Part shown: one piece after another, positions 28,040 to 36,090 of the stretch
Position numbering within the stretch: position 1 is the first letter of the stretch
Layout of the letters: each line of letters opens with the position of its first letter
Assembly (NCBI RefSeq): GCF_001544695.2
Contig: NZ_FCOM02000036.1
Coordinates: forward strand, 1 to 64,000
Reading direction: 5' to 3'
DNA: 64,000 nt
Source: Caballeronia arvi
GTDB lineage: Bacteria > Pseudomonadota > Gammaproteobacteria > Burkholderiales > Burkholderiaceae
The notes under the pieces: generated by a model
The model's database searches: none
Told to the model about the DNA's origin: nothing
The model's input: only the letters and a program-made list of their open reading frames with translations
Made by a program: the position numbers and the translations under genes

Positions 28040-28109
28040 CTAGGGAGAATCGCCTAGTTGACAGCGCAAGTTTGTGTTCTTACACTTCATGCATACAAAG
28101 TTGCACACA
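28040..28109 (+). promoter_or_regulatory. conserved promoter P1 for the hydroxyproline operon
   Basis: CTAGG-N8-CCTAG (28040-28057) directly abuts the -35 box TTGACA (28058-28063). After 17 bp comes TACACT (28081-28086) as the -10. A direct repeat TGCATACA-N4-TGCACACA (28090-28109) covers the expected start site. The same three blocks occur at 39234-39297 and 45060-45125. The leader to the DapA-like gene is about 250 nt and contains no gene. The downstream repeat overlapping the start site suggests repression. Confidence 0.75.
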
Positions 28110-28348
28110 TAAAAACATACACCTCTGATTGCTGTCAATAGCCAGCCGAAGGTTGGGAGTGAGTGTCTTGCGCGTCGAGTCGTCTAAATACGGTGGACGG
28201 TGCGCTAGAAGGGCACGATGGATTTTTTAGAACCGCTTTTTTCACAAGGCTCAGCCGAAGAAGAAAGCGCTGAAGCCCGCAGTTTTCAAGCGGGGTTGAA
28301 GTGAACTCGTAACGCCTGCAGCCTTTGATGACCCTTACGGAGAAACCG

Positions 28349-29227
28349 ATGAAATTGTCTGGAGTGATGCCCGCCCTCGTGACGCCCTTTGATGCCAACA
28401 ACAAGGTCGACTTCAAAGCGCTTGAGAAACACATGCTCGGCCTGCGCGCCGCAGGAGTTACTGGCTGGGTGCCGCTGGGCTCGACTGGCGAGTACTTTTC
28501 TATGTCGAACGAAGAGCGCGAGGAGGTTCTGCGTTTCGTGAAGGACTTCGCAAACGACAACGAATACCTCATCGCCGGCACGAATGCGCCTGCCACGCGT
28601 GAAGTCATCGAAAACACGGCGAAGGCAAAGGAAATCGGCTACGACACGGTTCTGCTCGCAACGCCGTTCTATACCCGTCCGACGCAGGAAGAATTGCTTG
28701 CGCACTACCGCGCGGTCCTCGACGCGACGGGCGTGAATCTCATCCTGTACAACTACCCGCCCAAGGACGGCATCGAAATCTCGTTCGACCTGATGGATGC
28801 ACTTGCGGATGACCCGCGCGTCATCGGTATCAAGGAAAGCTCAGGCGTTCTGCAACGCGCTATCGACATCTACTCGCGCTACAAGGGCCGTATCGACCTG
28901 GTTTCCGGCTCCGACGACGTCGCACTAGACTTCATGTTCTGGGGCGCGGATACCTGGATTTGCGGCCCGGCCAACTGTATGGCAAAGGCTTGCTGTGATC
29001 TCGACCGTACGTACCGCTCGGGCGAGTTGGAGAAGGCTCGCGAAATGATGGCAACGCTCTATCGCGCGATGAACATTCTCGAAAGCGGCAAGTTCGTTCA
29101 GAAAATCAAGTATGGCTGCGAGCTCCAGGGCACGTCGGTAGGCAAGGCTCGTGCGCCGCTCGGTGAACTCACCGAAGAAGAAAAGAAGGCATTCCGTGCA
29201 GCAATGGAACCTATCCTGAACTGGTAA
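28349..29227 (+). CDS. DapA-family lyase, probable pyrroline-4-hydroxy-2-carboxylate deaminase
   Basis: 292 residues from the ATG at 28349 (ribosome site ACGGAGAAACC). This is a class I aldolase-fold DHDPS-family protein with GSTGEYFSM (44-52), the catalytic tyrosine in YNYPP (Tyr134) and the Schiff-base lysine in GIKESSG (Lys162). DapA homologues next to a D-hydroxyproline dehydrogenase and an aldehyde dehydrogenase act as Delta1-pyrroline-4-hydroxy-2-carboxylate deaminases, giving 2-oxoglutarate semialdehyde. That assignment here is from context; 4-hydroxy-tetrahydrodipicolinate synthase is less likely. It is the first gene after promoter P1. Confidence 0.82.
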   Translation: MKLSGVMPALVTPFDANNKVDFKALEKHMLGLRAAGVTGWVPLGSTGEYFSMSNEEREEVLRFVKDFANDNEYLIAGTNAPATREVIENTAKAKEIGYDTVLLATPFYTRPTQEELLAHYRAVLDATGVNLILYNYPPKDGIEISFDLMDALADDPRVIGIKESSGVLQRAIDIYSRYKGRIDLVSGSDDVALDFMFWGADTWICGPANCMAKACCDLDRTYRSGELEKAREMMATLYRAMNILESGKFVQKIKYGCELQGTSVGKARAPLGELTEEEKKAFRAAMEPILNW

Positions 29228-29287
29228 TAGGTTATCGCGGCTGAGTGGCACGGCTCAGCCATCTGCAAGCGTTCGCGGAGAGTATTT

Positions 29288-30526
29288 GTGTCGCCTATCG
29301 TCATCGTTGGTGCGGGAATTATCGGCACTTCCATCGCGTACGACTTGCAGAGCCGAGGCAAGACGGTCGTGATTGTCGACAAGGATGCCCCTGGGAAGGG
29401 GGCGTCGTTCGGAAACATGGCCAGTATCGCGGTCACCGAATTCATGCCGGCGTCGCGCCCAGGAGTCTGGGCACAGATGCCCAAATGGATGTTGGACCCA
29501 GAAGGCCCGGTGCGCGTTCGCCCTGGGTATATGCCGAAGCTTTTGCCTTGGTTCCTCCGATTCCTTCTGGCCAGCCGGCCATCGAAGTTGCGAGAGCTCG
29601 AGGCCGCTGGGGCGGTCCTTTGCGGTCGAGTGTACGAGGACTTGAACGCGCTCCTTAAGAAAACCGGCCTTGAACACATGCTCAGCCAGGAAGGCTGTCT
29701 TAGTCTGTACACAGACGAGGCAGAATTTCGCGCCGACCGCGAGCACATTGAGATTCTCGAGCGCTTCGGCTTCCGTCATGAAGTTTTGGATGGGAGCGTC
29801 ATTCGTGACCTCGAGCCTGCGCTGACACACAAGATTGGCAAGGCGGTCCTTTTTCCAGACAACCGCTCGATCGCAGACCCATACAAACTTGTTGTCGCTC
29901 TTGCTGAGCAGTTCAACGCGCTTGGTGGTCGCATCGAACAGGGCGAGGTCGCTGAATTCGAACAGACCGACAACCAAGTGAGCGCAGTCAAGCTCAAAGA
30001 CGGCCGTCGGTTAGAGGCGAGTGAGGTCGTTTTGGCCGCGGGAGCTTTCACGAGTCGCCTTTCCGCGATGCTGAGCGAGCACATCCCGCTGGAGACGGAA
30101 CGCGGCTATCACACGCAGATTATGGCGCCCGGCATCTCCATGAAGCATTCGATAATCTGGCCCGCTCGAGCTTTTATGGTGACACCGACCGCTGGCGGCA
30201 TCCGAGTCGGCGGCACCGTCGAGATGGCAGGTCTGGACGCGAATCCGGACTATCGGCGCGCGAAGGTTCTGGTGAAGCGAGCTAAGGAAGCTTTGCCCGA
30301 GCTCAAGGCTGAGCAAACCAGCGAATGGATGGGACACCGTCCGGCACTGCCGGACACGGTGCCCGTTATGGGCCGGTCGGCCAAGCGCCGCAACGTTTTT
30401 TACGCGACGGGCCACGGACACCTCGGACTTACGTACGGCGCAACCACAGGCAGATTGATGGCCGACCTCATTACCGGCGCGACGCCTCCTGTGGACATGG
30501 CTCCCTATCGCGTCGACCGGTTCTAA
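29288..30526 (+). CDS. DadA-like FAD oxidoreductase, probable D-hydroxyproline dehydrogenase
   Basis: 412 residues starting at a GTG. The N-terminal dinucleotide fold IVIVGAGIIGTSIAYDL carries the GxGxxG motif at residues 8-13. The DAO fold ends with TGHGHLGLTYGATTGRLMAD. It is related to, but clearly distinct from, the dadA product at 26536. Homologues between a DapA-type deaminase and a semialdehyde dehydrogenase oxidise cis-4-hydroxy-D-proline to the pyrroline. The partner subunits of heteromeric hydroxyproline dehydrogenases are absent, pointing to a single-subunit enzyme. Confidence 0.8.
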   Translation: MSPIVIVGAGIIGTSIAYDLQSRGKTVVIVDKDAPGKGASFGNMASIAVTEFMPASRPGVWAQMPKWMLDPEGPVRVRPGYMPKLLPWFLRFLLASRPSKLRELEAAGAVLCGRVYEDLNALLKKTGLEHMLSQEGCLSLYTDEAEFRADREHIEILERFGFRHEVLDGSVIRDLEPALTHKIGKAVLFPDNRSIADPYKLVVALAEQFNALGGRIEQGEVAEFEQTDNQVSAVKLKDGRRLEASEVVLAAGAFTSRLSAMLSEHIPLETERGYHTQIMAPGISMKHSIIWPARAFMVTPTAGGIRVGGTVEMAGLDANPDYRRAKVLVKRAKEALPELKAEQTSEWMGHRPALPDTVPVMGRSAKRRNVFYATGHGHLGLTYGATTGRLMADLITGATPPVDMAPYRVDRF

Positions 30527-30554
30527 CTGATTTCAACGCTTTAAGTTAAATACC

Positions 30555-32030
30555 ATGCGAAACGAACTCTACATCGACGGTAAGTGGGTCAAGCCCGTTA
30601 AAGGCGAAACGCGCAACGTAATCAATCCGGCTACGGAAGAAGTCATTCAGACCATCAGCGCGGCGTCGGCCGAGGACGTCGATATTGCCGTCAAGGCAGC
30701 ACGTCGCGCGTTTGACCACGATGGCTGGCCCAAGCTCAGCGGCGCGCAGCGCGCCAAGTACCTTCGCGCCATTGCGAAAGGCATCCGCAATCGGCAGGAA
30801 GAAATTGCTCGCCTAGAGACCATCGACAACGGCAAGCCGTTTCCCGAAGCCATGTGGGACATTGGTGATGCCGCGGGCTGCTTCGAGTATTACGCGGGCC
30901 TCGCGGAAGAGCTCGACAATAAGCCAGAAGAGACGGTCCAGCTTTCGGACGACCGGTTCAGTTCCAAAGCGGTCAAAGAGCCTATTGGCGTAGCAGGCGC
31001 TATCACGCCGTGGAACTACCCGCTGCTGATGGCTTCGTGGAAAGTTGCCCCCGCGCTCGCCGCCGGCTGCACGGTCGTCTTGAAGCCTGCAGAAGTCACT
31101 TCGCTCACGGCACTAGAGTTGGCCGCAATCGCGTATGAAGCGGAACTGCCGCCCGGCGTGCTGAATATCGTCACTGGCGCCGGTTCCGTCGCGGGCCAGG
31201 CTATCGTCGACCACAAGGGCGTTGACAAGCTCGCGTTCACGGGCTCGGGCCCCGTCGGCTCGCAAATCATGGCGGCCGCCGCGCAAGACGTGAAGCGCGT
31301 GAGCCTTGAGCTCGGTGGCAAGTCGCCGTTCGTGGTGTTCGACGATGCTGACATTGAGCAGGCCGTCGAATGGATTATGTTCGGTATCTTCTGGAACCAA
31401 GGACAGGTCTGCTCGGCAACCTCGCGTGTACTGGTGCAAGAAGGCATCTATGACAAGTTGCTCGCCCGATTGATTGAAGAGACGAATCGCATCACGATTG
31501 GTAACGGTCTCGATGAGGGCGTTCTGCTCGGGCCGCTGGTGTCCAAGCGTCAGCATGAACAAGTGGTCGCCGCGGTCGAAGCCGCTAGAGCCGCCGGTGC
31601 GAAGGTTGTAGCAGGTGGGAAGCGTCCTGAAGGATTCGAAAAGGGCTACTACCTGCAACCGACCATACTCACCGAGGTGCCGCTCGACAGTGACGCGTGG
31701 GTCGAGGAAATCTTTGGCCCGGTCGTGTGCATTCGCCCGTTCGAAACCGAAGAGGAAGCAGTCGAACTCGCCAATGATTCGCGCTTCGGCCTCGCTGCGG
31801 CCGTGATGTCGAAGAACGACGCCCGCGCCGAACGCGTAGCGCGGGCCTTCCGCGCCGGTATCGTCTGGATTAACTGCTCGCAACCGACGTTCACGGAAGC
31901 TCCGTGGGGTGGCTACAAGCAATCGGGTATCGGTCGCGAACTTGGTCGATGGGGACTCGACAACTATCTCGAGACCAAGCAGATTACGAAAATTGTGAGC
32001 GAAGAACCCTGGGGCTGGTACATCAAATAA
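30555..32030 (+). CDS. aldehyde dehydrogenase, probable 2-oxoglutarate-semialdehyde dehydrogenase (copy 1)
   Basis: 491 residues of the NAD(P)-dependent aldehyde dehydrogenase superfamily: TPWNYP (oxyanion Asn154), ELGGKSP (general base Glu252) and NQGQVCSATS (nucleophile Cys286). The C-terminus ends in PWGWYIK as in betaine-aldehyde-type enzymes. Its place after the deaminase and D-hydroxyproline dehydrogenase makes oxidation of 2-oxoglutarate semialdehyde to 2-oxoglutarate the likely step. A close paralogue at 50816 shares long identical C-terminal blocks. There is only a weak ribosome site before the ATG. Confidence 0.88.
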   Translation: MRNELYIDGKWVKPVKGETRNVINPATEEVIQTISAASAEDVDIAVKAARRAFDHDGWPKLSGAQRAKYLRAIAKGIRNRQEEIARLETIDNGKPFPEAMWDIGDAAGCFEYYAGLAEELDNKPEETVQLSDDRFSSKAVKEPIGVAGAITPWNYPLLMASWKVAPALAAGCTVVLKPAEVTSLTALELAAIAYEAELPPGVLNIVTGAGSVAGQAIVDHKGVDKLAFTGSGPVGSQIMAAAAQDVKRVSLELGGKSPFVVFDDADIEQAVEWIMFGIFWNQGQVCSATSRVLVQEGIYDKLLARLIEETNRITIGNGLDEGVLLGPLVSKRQHEQVVAAVEAARAAGAKVVAGGKRPEGFEKGYYLQPTILTEVPLDSDAWVEEIFGPVVCIRPFETEEEAVELANDSRFGLAAAVMSKNDARAERVARAFRAGIVWINCSQPTFTEAPWGGYKQSGIGRELGRWGLDNYLETKQITKIVSEEPWGWYIK

Positions 32031-32043
32031 AAGGACGCTCGCG

Positions 32044-33078
32044 ATGCGTTTCGAAAAGTCTCTGGAACTGTTGCTGGTTCATTGCCAAGGTGAGCTTGGA
32101 CACGTGCTGGTAGGTGGCGCCCCGGAAATCCCGGGTGCCACCATGCTCGATAAGATGAATCACATCAACAACGTCGACGACAGCTTGCGGCGTTTCGTCA
32201 CCTTCGAGCCTCGCGCCAACGTCGCGATGTCGGTCAACCTGCTGGTTGCACCGACACGAGCCGACGCCGACGCTGGTTTCATCGTGCTGCAAGCGGACCG
32301 TGCGCATCCGATGTCCGGAAGCAACTGCATCTGTGTCGTTACTGCGTTGCTGGAAAGCGGACGAGTTCCGATGCAGGAGCCCACGACAGAAGTTCGACTC
32401 GACACCCCGGCAGGACTTATCGTTGCGCGTGCGCAGTGCGAAGGTGGGCGCTGCTTGTCGGTCAGCCTCGACAACGTTCCCAGCTTCGCAGAATGGTTGG
32501 ATAAAGAGATTGCAACGCCCACCTGGGGGCGCGTGAAGGTAGACATCGCTTTTGGTGGCGTCTACTACGCGCTCATCGATGTCGAGCAACTGGGGCTGTC
32601 GATTCAACCGTCCAACGCGCGCGCTCTAGCTGAGGCCGGGATTGAACTCAAGCGGCTTGTTGCTGAACAGGTCTCGGTGAAGCACCCCACGCTGACCGGG
32701 GTCGACGAAGTTGCCTATGTGATGTTCCGTGATAAGGAGCCGGACGGCGCCGTCCGAACATGCACCACTCTCCAACCAGGACGAGTAGACCGTTCACCTT
32801 GCGGCACCGGAAGCTCCGCCAACCTCGCCACATTGCATGCTCGCGGATTGGTATCTATTGGCGACATACGCACGTCGCGCTCAATCATCGGCGGGGAGTT
32901 CCGCGCCGAGGCAATCGGCGAGACCGAAGTGGGCGGCCGCAAGGCCGTTTTGCCTCGCATTACTGGGCGTGGCTACATCTACGGGCGCAGCGAATTGCGA
33001 GTCGAGCCCGATGACCCATTCGGTCAAGGGTTCGCGCTTTCCGATACCTGGGGGCCGCAGGTCAATCTTTTACGTTAG
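32044..33078 (+). CDS. proline racemase superfamily enzyme, Ser/Cys type (probable trans-3-hydroxyproline dehydratase) copy 1
   Basis: 344 residues. The first catalytic position, usually Cys in MCGH, is Ser91 in HPMSGSN. The second is Cys253 in RSPCGTGSSA. The substrate-carboxylate segment KVDIAFGG is near 165. Ser/Cys members of this superfamily have been reported as trans-3-hydroxy-L-proline dehydratases, some with 4-hydroxyproline epimerase activity, whereas racemases are Cys/Cys. The product would be Delta1-pyrroline-2-carboxylate. It lies 13 bp after the aldehyde dehydrogenase. A sister copy is at 49739. Confidence 0.82.
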   Translation: MRFEKSLELLLVHCQGELGHVLVGGAPEIPGATMLDKMNHINNVDDSLRRFVTFEPRANVAMSVNLLVAPTRADADAGFIVLQADRAHPMSGSNCICVVTALLESGRVPMQEPTTEVRLDTPAGLIVARAQCEGGRCLSVSLDNVPSFAEWLDKEIATPTWGRVKVDIAFGGVYYALIDVEQLGLSIQPSNARALAEAGIELKRLVAEQVSVKHPTLTGVDEVAYVMFRDKEPDGAVRTCTTLQPGRVDRSPCGTGSSANLATLHARGLVSIGDIRTSRSIIGGEFRAEAIGETEVGGRKAVLPRITGRGYIYGRSELRVEPDDPFGQGFALSDTWGPQVNLLR

Positions 33079-33087
33079 GAGAGGAAC

Positions 33088-33846
33088 TTGGGCAAACCTC
33101 TTGATGGTCAAACAATCCTTGTGACCGGCGCTACTGGGGGCCTGGGCGCCGCCATTGTTGAGCAAGTTGCTGCGGCCGGCGCCCGGCCCATCCTTCACTA
33201 CAATAGCGACAAATCCAATGCCGAAGCGTTGCTGAAGCGCATCAACGGTAAAGGTGTGGTTCTCCGATGCGGACTGTCCGCTCCAGATGGTGCATTCGAG
33301 TTGTGGCGCCGGGCCGTTGAGGCGGAGGGACGTATTCACGGTCTGGTTAACAATGCAGGTATCCGCACCGAAATCACGGTCGATGCGAGTCCTGACGAGT
33401 GGCGCTTGGCGTGGTTGAAGGAATTCCAGGTGAATGTGTTTGCTGCGGCCGACCTGTGTCGAGAAGCAATCAAGCACTTCAAGGAACACGGCGGCGGCCG
33501 CATCGTGAACATGTCCAGCCGTGCAGGCCAACGCGGTTATGCGGCGAACGCAATGCCGTACGGCGCCTCGAAGGCAGCGCTTTCGAATATCACCAAGTCC
33601 ATTGCCCGTTCATTTGGCAATGATGGCATCACGGCCGTAAACATCTGCCCGGGCTGGGTGGCCACAGATATGGCCGAAGATTTCGTTGCAAAACATGGGA
33701 AGGCTGCGGCTGTTGCTGACATACCAATCGGTGAGATGGCGTCTCCCTTCGAGGTGGCGGAACTTGTTGCGTTCGTCCTGAGGCCCTCTCAGGCTTCGCT
33801 TAACGGAGCTACACTCGATGTAAACGGCGGCAGCTACATCCGGTAA
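33088..33846 (+). CDS. short-chain dehydrogenase/reductase
   Basis: 252 residues of a classical SDR beginning at a TTG with a strong TAGGAGAGG ribosome site. It has the cofactor motif TGATGGLG (near 12-19), NNAG near 87, a catalytic Ser in NMSSRAG and YGASK for Tyr and Lys. The C-terminus GATLDVNGGSYIR is of the FabG-like type. The substrate is unknown. Within this operon it may reduce a keto or imine intermediate such as pyrroline-2-carboxylate, which is speculative. It is coupled to the downstream MocR gene by 3 bp. Confidence 0.85.
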   Translation: MGKPLDGQTILVTGATGGLGAAIVEQVAAAGARPILHYNSDKSNAEALLKRINGKGVVLRCGLSAPDGAFELWRRAVEAEGRIHGLVNNAGIRTEITVDASPDEWRLAWLKEFQVNVFAAADLCREAIKHFKEHGGGRIVNMSSRAGQRGYAANAMPYGASKAALSNITKSIARSFGNDGITAVNICPGWVATDMAEDFVAKHGKAAAVADIPIGEMASPFEVAELVAFVLRPSQASLNGATLDVNGGSYIR

Positions 33847-33849
33847 TGA

Positions 33850-35265
33850 ATGTTTAAGCTCAATCTTTCGCGCGCCCGCAAAGACGAAGGCACGCTCGTC
33901 GACCAGATCGTGTCTGCAATCGAGCAGGAGTTGCGACAAGGCACTTTCCCGGCGGGGACTGCATTGCCGTCTGTGCGCGCGTTCGCGAAGAGCCACGAGC
34001 TGAGCACCTATACGGTCTCTGAGGCATATCAGCGACTCGTTTCTCTTGGACTCGTCATTGCGCGCGCAGGGGCGGGTTACCGCGTCGCCACCCCTGCTGC
34101 AAATCCCCCGGCCGCATCCGCTTGGAGCGCGCCAAGCCTCAATAAGGCTTGGTTGCTTTCAGACGTCTTCGCAGACAAGACTGTCCCTATCAAGGCCGGA
34201 TGTGGCTGGATTCCCAACGACTGGATAAATGAAAGCGGGGTTCAACACGCGTTGCGCGTCGTGAGCCGTCTACCGGGCACGCGCCTCGGTGGCTATGGTC
34301 ACCCGTACGGACTTTTGACGTTGCGGGAACACATCGCAAATTCGCTGCGAAGGTATTCCCTGTCTGTAGGAGTCGACGATGTACTCATGACACAGGGCGT
34401 AACACAAGCGCTCGACCTCGTTGTCCGGACTCTGCTCAGGCCCGGCGACACGGTGCTGGTCGAAGACCCGTGCTATTGCAACCTGCTGGAGATTTTGAAG
34501 GTGGCGTTTGTGAACGTGGTGAGCGTTCCGCGCACCCCGGACGGCATTGACACGGCACAGCTCGAAGAGGTAGTCAAGACGCGCAAGCCGAAGGTAATGT
34601 TCGTCAATACTGTGCTTCAAAACCCTTCCGGCACCTCGTTGAACGCAGCATCGGCCTTCCGACTGCTGCAAACAGCGGACCGAGAAGGCATGTGGGTTGT
34701 GGAAGACGACATATCGCGGGAGCTTGCGCCTCCTGGAGCCCCTTGTCTTGCGGCGATGGAAGGTCTTCAACGAGTCATATATGTCTCCGGCTTCTCGAAG
34801 ACAATCACGCCCGCTATGCGTGTCGGTTACATCGCCGCGAACCGCGAACTGCTGTCGCGCTTCGCAATGACGAAGATGGCAGTCGGCTTAACCTCGTCCG
34901 AGGTCACTGAGCGAGCGGTCGCAAGCGTTCTCATTGAAGGCCATTACGACCGACACACTGCGCACGTCCGAGAACGGCTCTTCAATGCGCACGCCAAAAT
35001 TACCGCGTCGATGCGTGACGCCGGTCTCGAGATTTTCCATTCTCCCGGCGCTGGTCTCTTTCTCTGGGCCAAGTTGCCGATTGAGCCCGACGCCAGCATT
35101 GCGGTCACTCAAGATGCGCTGAGCAAGGGAATCTGGCTCGCGCCTGGCTCTTACTTCCGCCCGGGCGAACATGACTCGGAGTGGTTCAGATTCAACGCAG
35201 CAACGTCTGATGTTCCTGAGTTGTGGGCGTTCCTCAAGACCCTGAAGGGACGCTCGCGTATCTAA
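33850..35265 (+). CDS. MocR-type GntR/aminotransferase regulator
   Basis: 471 residues. The N-terminal GntR winged helix-turn-helix (residues 10-80, GTALPSVRAFAKSHELSTYT) is joined by a linker to a full aminotransferase class I domain with NPSGTSL and the PLP lysine in SGFSKTITPAMRVGY (Lys317). MocR proteins sense PLP-bound amino-acid adducts, as GabR does for GABA. It is unusual in being embedded inside the structural operon, 3 bp after the SDR gene, and may control the aminotransferase-mmsA pair further downstream. Catalytic aminotransferase activity cannot be excluded. Confidence 0.87.
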   Translation: MFKLNLSRARKDEGTLVDQIVSAIEQELRQGTFPAGTALPSVRAFAKSHELSTYTVSEAYQRLVSLGLVIARAGAGYRVATPAANPPAASAWSAPSLNKAWLLSDVFADKTVPIKAGCGWIPNDWINESGVQHALRVVSRLPGTRLGGYGHPYGLLTLREHIANSLRRYSLSVGVDDVLMTQGVTQALDLVVRTLLRPGDTVLVEDPCYCNLLEILKVAFVNVVSVPRTPDGIDTAQLEEVVKTRKPKVMFVNTVLQNPSGTSLNAASAFRLLQTADREGMWVVEDDISRELAPPGAPCLAAMEGLQRVIYVSGFSKTITPAMRVGYIAANRELLSRFAMTKMAVGLTSSEVTERAVASVLIEGHYDRHTAHVRERLFNAHAKITASMRDAGLEIFHSPGAGLFLWAKLPIEPDASIAVTQDALSKGIWLAPGSYFRPGEHDSEWFRFNAATSDVPELWAFLKTLKGRSRI

Positions 35266-35316
35266 TGGCCGTGGACTAGCCGGTCCTCAAAGCGACAAAT
35301 CGATGGAGGTACATTC

Positions 35317-35931
35317 GTGAAGGTCATCTTGATTGGTGCCAGCGGCACTATTGGCAAAGCGGTGGACGCTGAACTTGGCCAGCGACATGACATTGTCCGC
35401 GTGAACAAAAGCAGTGGCGATTTCCGCGTCGACATCTCCGACCCTGAATCGATTCGCAGCATGTACTCGCAAGTCGGCGAGTTCGATGCGCTCATCTGCG
35501 CGGCGGGCAAAGTCCACTTCGGTCCGCTCGAGGAGTTCACCATTGAGCTGCATGAGAAAGGCCTACGGGACAAGTTGATGGGGCAAGTAAATCTGGTCCA
35601 GCTCGGACTCGCGTCTGTTCGAGCCGGCGGTGTTTTCACGTTGACTAGCGGTCTGCTCAACGAAGACCCAATTCGACTTGGCACCTCCGCAGCGCTGGTC
35701 AACGGTGGTCTCGAGGGCTACGTTCGCGCGGCCGCAATTGAGCTCCCGCGCGGGATTCGCATCAATATCGTGAGCCCCACAGTGATTGAAGAGGCGCTTC
35801 CAAGTTACGGGCCGTACTTCCGCGGAGTGAAGCCAGCTCCCGCGAGCGACGCCGCCCTTGGATATGCAAAAAGCGTTGAGGGCGCTCAGACCGGACGTGT
35901 CTACCGAATCGGTTGGTCCAGAGACAGCTGA
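35317..35931 (+). CDS. short SDR-like NAD(P)-binding protein lacking YxxxK
   Basis: 204 residues starting at GTG with TGGAGGT upstream. The N-terminal VILIGASGTIGKAV is a Rossmann motif, and LICAAGKVHFG matches the SDR NAG region. The classical catalytic Tyr-x3-Lys is absent where it should occur (the helix reads ALVNGGLEGYVRAAAIELP). It belongs to a shortened SDR group annotated simply as short-chain dehydrogenase. It may be an atypical reductase. The gene is followed by a 159-bp gap before the aminotransferase. Confidence 0.75.
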   Translation: MKVILIGASGTIGKAVDAELGQRHDIVRVNKSSGDFRVDISDPESIRSMYSQVGEFDALICAAGKVHFGPLEEFTIELHEKGLRDKLMGQVNLVQLGLASVRAGGVFTLTSGLLNEDPIRLGTSAALVNGGLEGYVRAAAIELPRGIRINIVSPTVIEEALPSYGPYFRGVKPAPASDAALGYAKSVEGAQTGRVYRIGWSRDS

Positions 35932-36090
35932 TGTTGGACCGCTGGCGTCGCAGGCCGGTAACGACTAAATCAACAAATCAATACAGTTCAGAGAAGAAAA
36001 ACAATACGGTCTGACTGCTCAATGAATGCCGTCCAGTGATTGTGCGAATCGAACTCGTTAGAGTTGATTCCACATTCACGGAGCGAACAA

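Noticed and set aside
28040..28109. CRP or LysR binding site explanation for the P1-P3 repeats
   Set aside because: The direct repeat is not the TGTGA-N6-TCACA symmetry of CRP nor a T-N11-A dyad, and no LysR gene lies in the island.
28110..28348. Riboswitch in the 250-nt leader of the hydroxyproline operon
   Set aside because: No conserved riboswitch core, no terminator-antiterminator pair and no T-run hairpin could be found by eye.
28349..29227. Assignment of the DapA-family gene to lysine biosynthesis
   Set aside because: Operon context with hydroxyproline enzymes and no dap, lys or asd genes nearby make a catabolic deaminase more plausible.
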